NCBI GenBank assembly: GCA_016874005.1
Contig: VGVQ01000002.1
Location: 124,001 to 188,000, forward strand
DNA: 64,000 nucleotides
Source: Gemmatimonadota bacterium
GTDB lineage: Bacteria; Gemmatimonadota; Gemmatimonadetes; Gemmatimonadales; GWC2-71-9
Direction of reading: 5' to 3'
A program made the position numbers and the translations under genes. Below the pieces are notes generated by a model. That model ran no database searches. It was not told the origin of the DNA and saw nothing but the letters and a program-made list of their open reading frames with translations. Positions 43,414-51,622 of this stretch are shown here, one piece after another (the first letter of the stretch is position 1; every line of letters begins with the position of its first letter).

Positions 43414-46400
43414 ATGATTCGTTCCGTCCTCGCCGCCGCGGCCATCGCGGTCGCGGGTCTGGTAACGCCCGACCTCACGGCTCAGTCGGCTGGCTGGAGC
43501 GTCGAGACCCATACCGGGCCGACTCGGTCCCTCGGGTTTACCGCCACCCGGGGCACCTGGATGAGCCTGTCGGTCTCGCCCGATGGGCGCCACCTCGCCT
43601 TCGACTTGCTGGGCGCGATCTACGAGATGCCGATCGGCGGTGGCACGGCCAGACGGCTGACCGACGGCCGGTCCTGGAACCTGTTCCCGCGCTATAGCCC
43701 GGACGGACGGCGAATCGCCTTCTCGTCGGACCGTTCCGGCAGCTACAACGTCTGGGTCATGGACCGCGATGGCGGCAATCTGCGGCGGTTCCCGGGACCC
43801 GACGTCGAGAACGCCTATAAGCCGGGCTGGGCCGCCGACGGCCAGCGGATCTATGCCGGCGTCTTGGGGGATGGGGTCGCCCCGCAGCTGGTGGCGTTCC
43901 ACTTGGGAGGCGGCCGGCAGACGTTGGTCCAAGGCGGCGGGCCGACCAGTCCGATCGGGGATCCCGCTGGCGGCGGGGTCTGGTACGAGCGCAGCGACCG
44001 GCCGGTCTACCCGTTCGGTTTCAATCCCTACGTCATCCCGTTAGGCGGATCCCGGATCGAGCGGTACGACGAGCGGACCGGCGAGATCCGGATCATCGTC
44101 GAGCGAACCGGCGGGGCGTTCTCGCCGGCGCTGTCGCCCAAGGGAGACCGGCTCGCCTATTTGAACCGGGCGCTCGACGAAACCGTTCTGATCGTCCACG
44201 ACCTGGCAACCCGCGCCGAGCGGATCCTCCTTCGCGGGGTCGACCGGGACCGCCAGGAGAGCTTCGGCGAATACGGCCCCCACCCCAACATCGCCTGGCA
44301 TCCCGACGGGCGGACCGTGTTCATCGCGACCGGGGGCGAGATCCTCGCCATCGACGAGGCGACCGGGCGGGCCAACCCGATTCCCTTCTCGGCACCGGTC
44401 GCCCGGGAGATGTCGGCCACGCTCCGGTTTCCGACCGCCGAACCCCGGGACCGGGCCCGGACCCGGGTTCACCGCTTCGGGATCGAGACGCCCCGCGGAG
44501 TCGTCGCCGAGGCGTTAGGCGACCTCTGGCTCGCCCCGGCCCAGGGCGTCCCGACCCGGCTGACCAACACCCAAAGCCACGAAACCTCCCCGACCTTCGA
44601 TCCCCTGACCGGGGCCCTCTACTACGCGGCCTGGCGCGACGACAGCCTTGGCGCAGTCTACCGGATGGCGACGATCGGTGGGCCCGCCGAGCGGCTGACC
44701 AGGGTCCCGGCCCAGTATGGCGCCATCGCGGTGGCACCGGCCGGGGGCCTGATCGCCTACGCGAGAGGAGCCGGCGGCGTCGAGCGCGGCGTCCTGCTAT
44801 CCAACGAGTATCGGTTCGACTTGATCGTCAGAATGCCCAACGGGACCGAACGCCGGGTGACCGGGCTGGATGGCCAACCGCTCGAATACGCCAACATCGC
44901 CGGGAAACACCCGCCCAGCATCCGATTCGCGACGTCGGGCGATCGTCTCTACTTCACCGAATTCGACCGCGACACCTTGACGCTCAAGCGGATCGACCTC
45001 GACGGCCGGAACGAATCGGCGCTGATCAAGTTCCCCCATGCGGTCTCGGCGGTGACCTCGCCGGATGCCGCCTGGGTGGTCTATCGGGAATACAACCGCA
45101 GCTTCCTGGTGCCGCTCACCGACGCCGGCCGGCCCGCCCTGATCTCGGCCTTCGACGGCGCGGGAACGAGCCATCGGGTCGACCCGGAGGATGGCGGCTA
45201 CCTCGGCTGGTCGGCCGATGGCCGCTCGGTGACCTGGACCCGGGCCAGCGGCTTCTACTCGAAGCCGGTCGAGGCGATTCTCGCGGAGTCGGGTCGCCCG
45301 AGGGTCTCGGCGCCGCCAGCCGACTGGAATGGGCCACGGGTTCCGGGGTCGACCGCGGCCAGAGTCGAACTCGCCGTGGACTACCCGGTCGCCCGACCGA
45401 ATGGCACGATCGCGTTCACCAATGCCCGAGTGGTCACCATGAACCCTGGCCGGGAGGTCATCGACCGGGGCACGGTGGTTGTCTCGGACGGGCGGATCGC
45501 CGCCCTCGGTGCCGGCGTGCCCGTCCCTCAGGGGGCCACGACGATGGATCTGGCTGGCAAGACCATCATCCCTGGGTTGATCGACGCCCACGCCCACCCG
45601 CACATCGAGCACTCCGCCCTCCATGTCATCGAGCAGCAGCCGACCTACCTGAGTGGGCCGTTGGCGTACGGAGTGACCACGGTTTTCGAGGTCTATGGCA
45701 ACGAGTATCGCGATGGCTGGTTGTCCGACATGCTCCGAGCCGGCACCATCGTGGGGCCCAGGTTCTTCACGACGGGCTCGGTGATCTACGGGCAACGGCG
45801 CGGGGCCCGCCTCCGGATGTACCGGCCGATGGAGACCCTCGACGACGCGCTGGAGCAGCTCCGCTGGAACAAGGACCACGGCGCGACCGCGGTCAAGGAC
45901 TACGCCCAAGAGGTCCGGAAGCGACGCCACCTGACGATCACCGCGGCTCGAATCCTCGGCCTCAACGTGATATCGGAGTCGTCGAGCGACCCCCAAATGA
46001 ATTTCACCCAGCTGCTCGACGGGGTGACCGGAATCGAGCACACGATGGGCCTGGTGCCGTTCCATGATGACGTCGTCAAGTACTGGGGTGGCACCGGCGC
46101 CGGCATGACGCCGACCCTGTTGGTGGTCTACAACGGCAAGATGGGCGAAGGGTGGTACCACCAAGGCCGGAAGCTCTGGGAAGACCCCAAGCTCACCCAA
46201 TTCGTCACGCCCGAGCAACTGATGCGGGTCCGAAATCCAACCCACCTGTGGCCGGAAGACATGACAGCCTGGCGGATGGCCGGCGAGCTGCGGAAACTCT
46301 ACGCCAACGGCACCTCGCTCCAAGTCGGCGCCCATGGTCAGATGTTCGGCCTCGATACCCACTGGGAACTCGACCTCCTCGTCAGGGGCGGCTTCAGTCC

Positions 46401-46653
46401 GGCGCAGGCCCTGGAGATGGCGACCATCCGGGGCGCCCGATACCACGGGATCGACGGCGACGTCGGCTCGCTCGAGGTCGGCAAGGCGGCCGATCTGGTG
46501 ATCCTCGACGCCGATCCGCTCGCCGACATCGCCAACGCCCAGCGGGTCCATCGGGTGATGAAGAACGGCTTGCTGTTCGACGGCACCACGGCCGCTCGGA
46601 TCTGGCCGGATGCCGCGCCCAGCCCGCGGCCCTATTTCTCGCGGCCCCCTTGA
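43414..46653 (+). CDS. TolB-like beta-propeller fused to amidohydrolase, exported
   Basis: 1079 aa. Signal peptide MIRSVLAAAAIAVAGLVTPDLTAQS. Residues ~30-640 are a WD40-like (PD40) propeller with repeated xSPDGRxIAFxSDR blades (FPRYSPDGRRIAFSSDRSG). Residues ~670-1070 are an amidohydrolase: metal site GLIDAHAHPHIEH, KDYAQ (carboxylated-Lys candidate), GIEHTMG, SLQVGAHGQMFGLD, and the tail SLEVGKAADLVILDADP. Such fusions hydrolyse cyclic amides or peptides outside the cytoplasm. Two copies of CGTTAGGC (44039, 44513) fall on Leu-Gly codons. The open frame upstream is not protein-like. Confidence 0.92.
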   Translation: MIRSVLAAAAIAVAGLVTPDLTAQSAGWSVETHTGPTRSLGFTATRGTWMSLSVSPDGRHLAFDLLGAIYEMPIGGGTARRLTDGRSWNLFPRYSPDGRRIAFSSDRSGSYNVWVMDRDGGNLRRFPGPDVENAYKPGWAADGQRIYAGVLGDGVAPQLVAFHLGGGRQTLVQGGGPTSPIGDPAGGGVWYERSDRPVYPFGFNPYVIPLGGSRIERYDERTGEIRIIVERTGGAFSPALSPKGDRLAYLNRALDETVLIVHDLATRAERILLRGVDRDRQESFGEYGPHPNIAWHPDGRTVFIATGGEILAIDEATGRANPIPFSAPVAREMSATLRFPTAEPRDRARTRVHRFGIETPRGVVAEALGDLWLAPAQGVPTRLTNTQSHETSPTFDPLTGALYYAAWRDDSLGAVYRMATIGGPAERLTRVPAQYGAIAVAPAGGLIAYARGAGGVERGVLLSNEYRFDLIVRMPNGTERRVTGLDGQPLEYANIAGKHPPSIRFATSGDRLYFTEFDRDTLTLKRIDLDGRNESALIKFPHAVSAVTSPDAAWVVYREYNRSFLVPLTDAGRPALISAFDGAGTSHRVDPEDGGYLGWSADGRSVTWTRASGFYSKPVEAILAESGRPRVSAPPADWNGPRVPGSTAARVELAVDYPVARPNGTIAFTNARVVTMNPGREVIDRGTVVVSDGRIAALGAGVPVPQGATTMDLAGKTIIPGLIDAHAHPHIEHSALHVIEQQPTYLSGPLAYGVTTVFEVYGNEYRDGWLSDMLRAGTIVGPRFFTTGSVIYGQRRGARLRMYRPMETLDDALEQLRWNKDHGATAVKDYAQEVRKRRHLTITAARILGLNVISESSSDPQMNFTQLLDGVTGIEHTMGLVPFHDDVVKYWGGTGAGMTPTLLVVYNGKMGEGWYHQGRKLWEDPKLTQFVTPEQLMRVRNPTHLWPEDMTAWRMAGELRKLYANGTSLQVGAHGQMFGLDTHWELDLLVRGGFSPAQALEMATIRGARYHGIDGDVGSLEVGKAADLVILDADPLADIANAQRVHRVMKNGLLFDGTTAARIWPDAAPSPRPYFSRPP

Positions 46654-46696
46654 TCCACGTCGGCGCGCCGATCCGGGATCGAAGAGAACCGATCGG

Positions 46697-46721
46697 CCCT
46701 CGGGGGCGTTTCTTCCGAGGG
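46697..46721 (+). terminator. Possible hairpin terminator after the propeller-amidohydrolase gene
   Basis: CCCTCGG (46697-46703) and CCGAGGG (46715-46721) form a 7-bp stem with an 11-base loop containing TTTCTT. It lies 44 bases after the stop and 17 before the next start codon, so it could also act on translation of the next gene. Confidence 0.4.
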
Positions 46722-46738
46722 AGAACGGGTCGGGGATC

Positions 46739-47389
46739 ATGGAGCACGGTTTGGGACAGCTGATCGCCTCGTTGATGGACCTGCTTCTCCTCGGAGCCGG
46801 GCTCGAATCGGGCCTGCCCCCGGGATGGAAGGTGCGGGCGGTGGGCGACCTGGCGCCGCCGGCCGTGGCGATCGAGCAGGTCAACCGGGAACCCGCGCTC
46901 CGATTGTCGAGCAGCGGCCAAGCCGCGTGGTTCTACAAGCAGTTGGCCCGGCCCCAGACCGCTGGGCGGTTGCGGTGGGAGTGGCTGGTCGACCGGGCGC
47001 CGGCCGGCGCGACACTGTCCGATAAGGATCGCGACGACTCCCCGATCCGAGTCTTCGTGATCTTCGGGAAGCAAGGCGGCTTGCTCAGGAAGGCCCCCCG
47101 CATTCTCTTCTACAGCTTCGGGGGGGCTGGCGAAGAAGGGCACTCGGCTCCGAGCCACGTCAGCGATCGATTCCACATCATCGCGCGAGACGGAGCGGAT
47201 GCCGTGGGTGAATGGCGGGAACACGAGGTCGATCCCCAGGCCGATTTCCGGCGGGTCTTCGGCCGGGAACCGCAGCCCATCACCGCGATCGGCGTGATGC
47301 AGGACACCGACCAGACCGGGGCCGCCGCGGTGGCGTTCCTCAAGAGGCTGGAGTGGATTGGGGCCATCGCGCCGGCGCCCGACCGCTGA
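46739..47389 (+). CDS. DUF3047 domain protein
   Basis: 216 aa. Matches the DUF3047 pattern: LRLSSSGQAAWFYKQL, RLRWEWLVDRAPAGATLSDKDRDD (W.W.V...DD signature), RVFVIFG, ILFYSFGG, then GEWREHEVDPQADFRRVFG and ITAIGVMQDTDQTGAAAVAF near the C-terminus. Beta-sandwich fold is expected, similar to carbohydrate-binding modules. The N-terminus has a moderately hydrophobic stretch (LIASLMDLLLLGAGLESG) that may be a signal or anchor. No function is established for the family. The selenoprotein gene follows 37 bases later. Confidence 0.85.
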   Translation: MEHGLGQLIASLMDLLLLGAGLESGLPPGWKVRAVGDLAPPAVAIEQVNREPALRLSSSGQAAWFYKQLARPQTAGRLRWEWLVDRAPAGATLSDKDRDDSPIRVFVIFGKQGGLLRKAPRILFYSFGGAGEEGHSAPSHVSDRFHIIARDGADAVGEWREHEVDPQADFRRVFGREPQPITAIGVMQDTDQTGAAAVAFLKRLEWIGAIAPAPDR

Positions 47390-47426
47390 GTCGACCCCTC
47401 GTTTCACCCTGTCCCTCGGGACCATT

Positions 47427-48155
47427 GTGGCCAGCTTCGCGGAACTCCCCCTCAGGTACCGCCTTGCCCTTGGCGCCTATCCGTGGCGGCGAGTGCAAAG
47501 AGGGGCGGTGACCCCGCTCGAAATGCCCCTCGAGAAGGCCCGCGTTGCTTTGATCTCGAGCGCCGGTCTCTACGACCCCGCCCGGGATCCGCCGTTTGCC
47601 GCCGTCCGGGGCGGGGATAGCTCGAATCGTTGGCTGGCGACGAGCCAACCGATCAACCAGCTGGTCGTCGGGCAGCGAAGCCGGCTCTTCGATCGCGGGC
47701 CAATGCTCCGGGACCGCAACGAGGCCTTTCCGCTCGACCGCCTGCGAGAGTTGGTTTCCGCCGGGCGCCTCGGCTCGGTCGCCGCACGACATCCGAGCAT
47801 CAATGGATCGATCACCGCGCCGGGGCGACTGGTCCGCGATACCGCGCCGGCCATCGCCGAGGTGTTGCGGCAGGATCGGGTCGACGCCGCGCTGCTCGTT
47901 CCGGTGTGACCGATGTGCACGCAGTCGGTCGGACTGCTTGCGGGTGTGCTGGAGCAGGCCGGTGTCCGGACCGTGGCGATCGCGCTGGTCCGAGACGTCG
48001 CCGAGCGAATCGGGATTCCCCGGGCCCTCGCGGTGCCCTTCCCGTTCGGGCGTCCACTCGGCGGCGAGGGACCGGAACTCCAGCGGCGGGTGATCGCCCA
48101 GGCTTTGGCATTGCTGGCAGTCGGCGGTCCCGTCGTGGCGGACTTCACGCCATAG
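47427..48155 (+). CDS. GrdB/PrdB-family selenoprotein (glycine/sarcosine/betaine/D-proline reductase selenoprotein B type)
   Basis: 242 aa when TGA at 47907-47909 is read as selenocysteine (residue 161); GTG start at 47427. N-terminal signature FAELPLRYRLALGAYPWRR, then RVALISSAGLYDP and AARHPSINGSITAPGRLVRDTAP. The Sec site is ALLVPV-U-PMCTQSVGLLAG, giving a U161-x-x-C164 redox pair as in this family. Sequence continues in frame to FPFGRPLGGEGPELQRRVIAQAL, a conserved ending. True GrdB takes part in amino acid reductases; this short stand-alone soil-type member lacks neighbouring grd or prd genes, so its substrate is unknown. Automatic calling would truncate it at the TGA. Confidence 0.88.
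47907..47937 (+). promoter_or_regulatory. Selenocysteine TGA codon and SECIS hairpin of the GrdB-family gene
   Basis: TGA at 47907-47909; 17 bases later a loop GGTCG (47927-47931) tops a perfect 6-bp stem GCAGTC (47921-47926) / GACTGC (47932-47937), with two further pairs beyond a C-T mismatch. Loop type and distance nearly equal those in fdhA. Confidence 0.83.
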
Positions 48156-48306
48156 CCAGCGGGCGCGGCTCGGAGTTCGCCTTCGCCGATGCGAGCAGCG
48201 GTTCGGCGTCGGGGTCCTGGGTCGTGGGTCGGCGGGCTGCCGACTCCGGGCGTTGACATCGGTATCGGCCGTCGCCCTCTTTCAACGTCCTCAACGATCT
48301 CAAATC

Positions 48307-49743
48307 ATGCTCCGCCCGCCGATCGCCAGTCTCCTGTTCCTCCCCGCCGTCGCGTTTCCGGTGTCGGCTCAGCGGGCGACGGGCTTCGGCCCCGACGTTC
48401 GGGCCGTCGTCAGCTACGACGCGCCGGTCATCGCGATCACCAACGTTACGGTTCTCGACGGAACCGGCAGCCCGGCGCGGCGGAGCCACACCGTCGTCAT
48501 CTCCGGCGAGAGAATCCAGGCCGTGGGTCCGGCGGGATCGGTGGCGGTGCCGGCCGGCGCCCGAATCGTCGATGGCTCGGGGCACACCCTGATCCCTGGG
48601 CTGATCGGGATGCACGACCACATGTTCTACACCACCCCCGCGGGCACCAGTGTACAGTCCAACTACTCCTTCCCGCGGCTTTATCTCGGGAGCGGGGTCA
48701 CCACGGTCCGCACCACCGGGAGCAACGCCCCGTATACCGAATTGACCCTCAAGGCGGGGATCGAGCGGGGCGAGGTGCCGGGGCCCCGGATGCACATCAC
48801 CGGCCCCTATCTCATCTCCGCCGGGCCAGTGCGGTACGAAGGGATGTACGAGTTGGCCGACGAGGCCGCGGCCCGCCGGGTGGTCCGCCACTGGGCCGAA
48901 GAGGGCGCCGAGTGGATCAAGGTCTATACCCAGATCAGCCGCGCGATTTTCGCGGCGGTCGTCGACGAGGCCCATCGGCACCGACTCAAGGTGACCGGCC
49001 ACCTCTGCTCGATCAGTTTCTCCGAGGCAGTTGAGCTCGGGATCGACAACATCGAGCACGGCTTACGGACCAACTCCGACTACGACCCCCGCAAAGAGCC
49101 GGACAAGTGCCCGGCCGGGAACTTCGCCGCGCTGGCGGCACTCGACATGAAGGACCCCCGGGTCGCCGAGACAATCGCCAGGATGGTCAAGCGGGGGGTC
49201 CCGATGACCACGACCGCGGTGAACGAGCAATTGACGCCGGGCCGGCCCGGCCCCGACGCCCGAACCGTCGAGGCGATGGCACCCTGGATCGCCGCGCAGG
49301 AGATCAAGCGTCGGACCAACCTCGATCTCCCCACCCCGATCGGGGAGATCTACCCCAAGATGCGGGAGATCTACCCCAAGAGCCTCCAGTACGAGCGGGC
49401 GTTCGTGAGCGCCGGCGGGGTGCTCGGCGCCGGGATCGATCCGGCCTTCGGGGCGCTGCCGGGATTCGGCAACCAGCGCGCCCTCGAGCTATTGGTCGAG
49501 GCCGGCTTCTCGATTCCCGAAGCGGTTCAGGTGGTGACGGCCAACGGCGCGAAGATTCTCGGCCGGCTCCCGGAACGGGGGACCGTGGAACCCGGGAAGC
49601 TGGCCGACTTGGTCCTGCTCCGGGGCGACCTGGCCACCGATCCGTCGGCGATTCGCAACCCGGTCACCGTCTTCAAAGGCGGAATCGGGTACGACTCCGC
49701 CAAGCTGATCGGGTCGGTCAAGGGACAGGTCGGCATTCGTTAG
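48307..49743 (+). CDS. Exported amidohydrolase family protein
   Basis: 478 aa from the ATG at 48307, which begins the signal peptide (MLRPPIASLLFLPAVAFPVSAQ). Amidohydrolase superfamily metal site: GLIGMHDHMFYT (HxH), EWIKVYTQ (Lys), KVTGHLCS (His), NIEHGLR (His) and GAGIDPAFGAL (Asp). The closing strand is GTVEPGKLADLVLLRGD. Close to the imidazolonepropionase-like exported amidohydrolases common in this region. Its TAG and the TAA of the convergent gene both lie in one CGTTAGGC octamer at 49738. Confidence 0.9.
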   Translation: MLRPPIASLLFLPAVAFPVSAQRATGFGPDVRAVVSYDAPVIAITNVTVLDGTGSPARRSHTVVISGERIQAVGPAGSVAVPAGARIVDGSGHTLIPGLIGMHDHMFYTTPAGTSVQSNYSFPRLYLGSGVTTVRTTGSNAPYTELTLKAGIERGEVPGPRMHITGPYLISAGPVRYEGMYELADEAAARRVVRHWAEEGAEWIKVYTQISRAIFAAVVDEAHRHRLKVTGHLCSISFSEAVELGIDNIEHGLRTNSDYDPRKEPDKCPAGNFAALAALDMKDPRVAETIARMVKRGVPMTTTAVNEQLTPGRPGPDARTVEAMAPWIAAQEIKRRTNLDLPTPIGEIYPKMREIYPKSLQYERAFVSAGGVLGAGIDPAFGALPGFGNQRALELLVEAGFSIPEAVQVVTANGAKILGRLPERGTVEPGKLADLVLLRGDLATDPSAIRNPVTVFKGGIGYDSAKLIGSVKGQVGIR

Positions 49744-51476
49744 GCGCCGGTCGTCCGGTCGCCGCGCCGGTACACGACTTTGCCGTTGAAGATGGTCAAC
49801 TCGCAGGTGAGGTCGCGGAGCGCCGCCGTCTCGACCGAGAGCAGGTCGCGGTCCCAGACCGCCAAGTCGGCGTACTTGCCGACCTCGATCGACCCGATCT
49901 CGTTCTCGAGGAACATCTGCCGCGCCACCCAGATCGTCTGGGCCCGGAGCGCGGTCCTTACGTCGATCGCCTCGGCCATGCCCCAGGGGTGCGCCCCGTA
50001 GACACCGAGCAACGTCTCCCGCGCCACCGATGCCCAGATGCCGTAGCGGGCCGGAAACGGCGTGACGTTGTAGTCCGATCCGTTGGCCCACCGGATTCCA
50101 CGATCGAGGTAGGTCTTGAACGGATTGAGCCGGAGGGAGCGTTCGGGCCCGAAGTTGCCGGCGTAGGTATCGCCGATCCACCAGAGAAAACCACTCGAAG
50201 GTTCCGGATAGCCGGCGTCGAAATCCCGTTGGAGCCTCGCGATCCCGTCGAGAGCCCGGTCGGATGGGATGTTGGCGTGAATGATCCCGTGGCGAAGCCC
50301 CGGCTTGGGATTGGCGGCAAAGGCGGCGAGGTACTGATCGACGGTCCAGTCGATGGCTCGGTCGCCGATCGAGTGCACCGAGATGTGCCAGCCGGCATCG
50401 TGGAACATTCGGAGGACGACGCCTAACGTATCGGGGTCGGAGGCCGGGTACCCGGTGTTGCCGCCATCGACCTCGGAGCGGTTCCGGTTCCATGGTCGGT
50501 TGACCCACGCGGTGCGGGCCCCGCCGCTGCCGTCGATGAACAGCTTGACGCCGCCCGAGATCAGGCGATCGTCGCCCGGGGCCGCCCCTCGAGCGGTCGT
50601 CGCGCCGACCCGGTCGAGCAGCGCTCGCGCGGCAGCCGGAGTGGGTTCCGGCCGCCAGAGCGCGAACACCCGGACCGTGAGCTGGCTGTCGGCAAGGGCC
50701 CCCCGATAGGCGGTCCACATCGCGTCGCTGATGCCGGGATCCTTGAGACCGGTCATCCCCTCGGCATTGAACGCCCGGGCCAGGTCGGCGATGGCCTCCT
50801 GGGTCTGCTCGACGGTGTAGTCCGGCACCAACCGGGTGACGAGTTCCTGGGCCGACTCTTTCAGCACGCCACTCGGCGCTCCGTTCGGCAGCTTGTCGAT
50901 GGTCCCACCGGCCGGATCCGGGGTGGCCTTGCCCACCCCGGCCAACCGCAGCGCGGCGGAGTTGGCGGTGCCGTAATGGCCCATGGTGTGGGTGAGCCAG
51001 ACCGGGTTGTCCGGGGCCACCCGGTCGAGGTCGGCGGCGGTGACATAACGCAGTTCGGCCAGCTTGCCCTCGTCCCAGCCGCGCCCAACGACCCACTCGC
51101 CGGCTCGATGCTTCGCCACCTCGGCGGCGACCTTGGCAACGATCTCGGCCACGCTCTTGACATTGGGATAGCTCAGATCGGCCACGAATCGGCGGTCGAC
51201 CGCGCCCATGGCGAAGTGGGCGTGTCCGTCGAGGAGCCCCGGCGTCACCGCCTTGCCGCCGAGATCGATGACCTCGGTCGCGGGGCCGACCCACCGCATG
51301 ATGGCCTCTCGCGTCCCGACCGCCGCGATCCGGTTGCCGGCGATCGCGACGGCCTCGGCGACCCGATCGGCCGAGTCGACGGTGATGACTCGGCCGTTGA
51401 CGAGGACCAGATCGGCTTTCGGACCGGAGCAGGCCGCGAGCCCCATCAGCAACAACGCCCCTGTTCGGACCGCCAT
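49740..51476 (-). CDS. Amidohydrolase_3 lipoprotein (YtcJ / formamide deformylase type)
   Basis: 578 aa from the ATG at 51476 with lipobox LAAC (MAVRTGALLLMGLAAC). Amidohydrolase_3 features: LVLVNGRVITVDSADRVAEAVAI, TPGLLDGHAHFAMGA (HxH), GLKDPGISDAMW, HSIGDRAIDWTVDQYL, GSDYNVTPFPARYGIWASV and the terminal IEVGKYADLAVWDRDL. Family members deformylate or hydrolyse N-substituted amides; anchoring outside the cytoplasm is implied by the lipobox. Four-base tail-to-tail overlap with the other amidohydrolase gene. Reverse CGTTAGGC at 50421 encodes Leu-Gly. Confidence 0.9.
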   Translation of the reverse strand: MAVRTGALLLMGLAACSGPKADLVLVNGRVITVDSADRVAEAVAIAGNRIAAVGTREAIMRWVGPATEVIDLGGKAVTPGLLDGHAHFAMGAVDRRFVADLSYPNVKSVAEIVAKVAAEVAKHRAGEWVVGRGWDEGKLAELRYVTAADLDRVAPDNPVWLTHTMGHYGTANSAALRLAGVGKATPDPAGGTIDKLPNGAPSGVLKESAQELVTRLVPDYTVEQTQEAIADLARAFNAEGMTGLKDPGISDAMWTAYRGALADSQLTVRVFALWRPEPTPAAARALLDRVGATTARGAAPGDDRLISGGVKLFIDGSGGARTAWVNRPWNRNRSEVDGGNTGYPASDPDTLGVVLRMFHDAGWHISVHSIGDRAIDWTVDQYLAAFAANPKPGLRHGIIHANIPSDRALDGIARLQRDFDAGYPEPSSGFLWWIGDTYAGNFGPERSLRLNPFKTYLDRGIRWANGSDYNVTPFPARYGIWASVARETLLGVYGAHPWGMAEAIDVRTALRAQTIWVARQMFLENEIGSIEVGKYADLAVWDRDLLSVETAALRDLTCELTIFNGKVVYRRGDRTTGA

Positions 51477-51622
51477 GACCCCTCGGCTGGCACTGGGTTG
51501 CGGCGAAGCTAGCTCCCGGGCCGCGACGACACCAGCGACGCCGTTATGTTTGGAACCCGCGGCAGGGTCGGGATGGTCCGGACGAGTGCTGCTTCGAATC
51601 CGCTTCAACTCGAGGGAATGCC

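Noticed and set aside
44797-46884. 695-residue minus-strand open frame
   Set aside because: Antisense shadow of the propeller-amidohydrolase gene, which has clear domains.
47907-47909. Stop codon ending a 160-residue protein
   Set aside because: Family sequence continues in the same frame after TGA and a SECIS-type hairpin follows.
48253-48281. Promoter with perfect -35 TTGACA upstream of the amidohydrolase gene
   Set aside because: No acceptable -10 box 16-18 bases downstream; only CCTCTT/TCTTTC.
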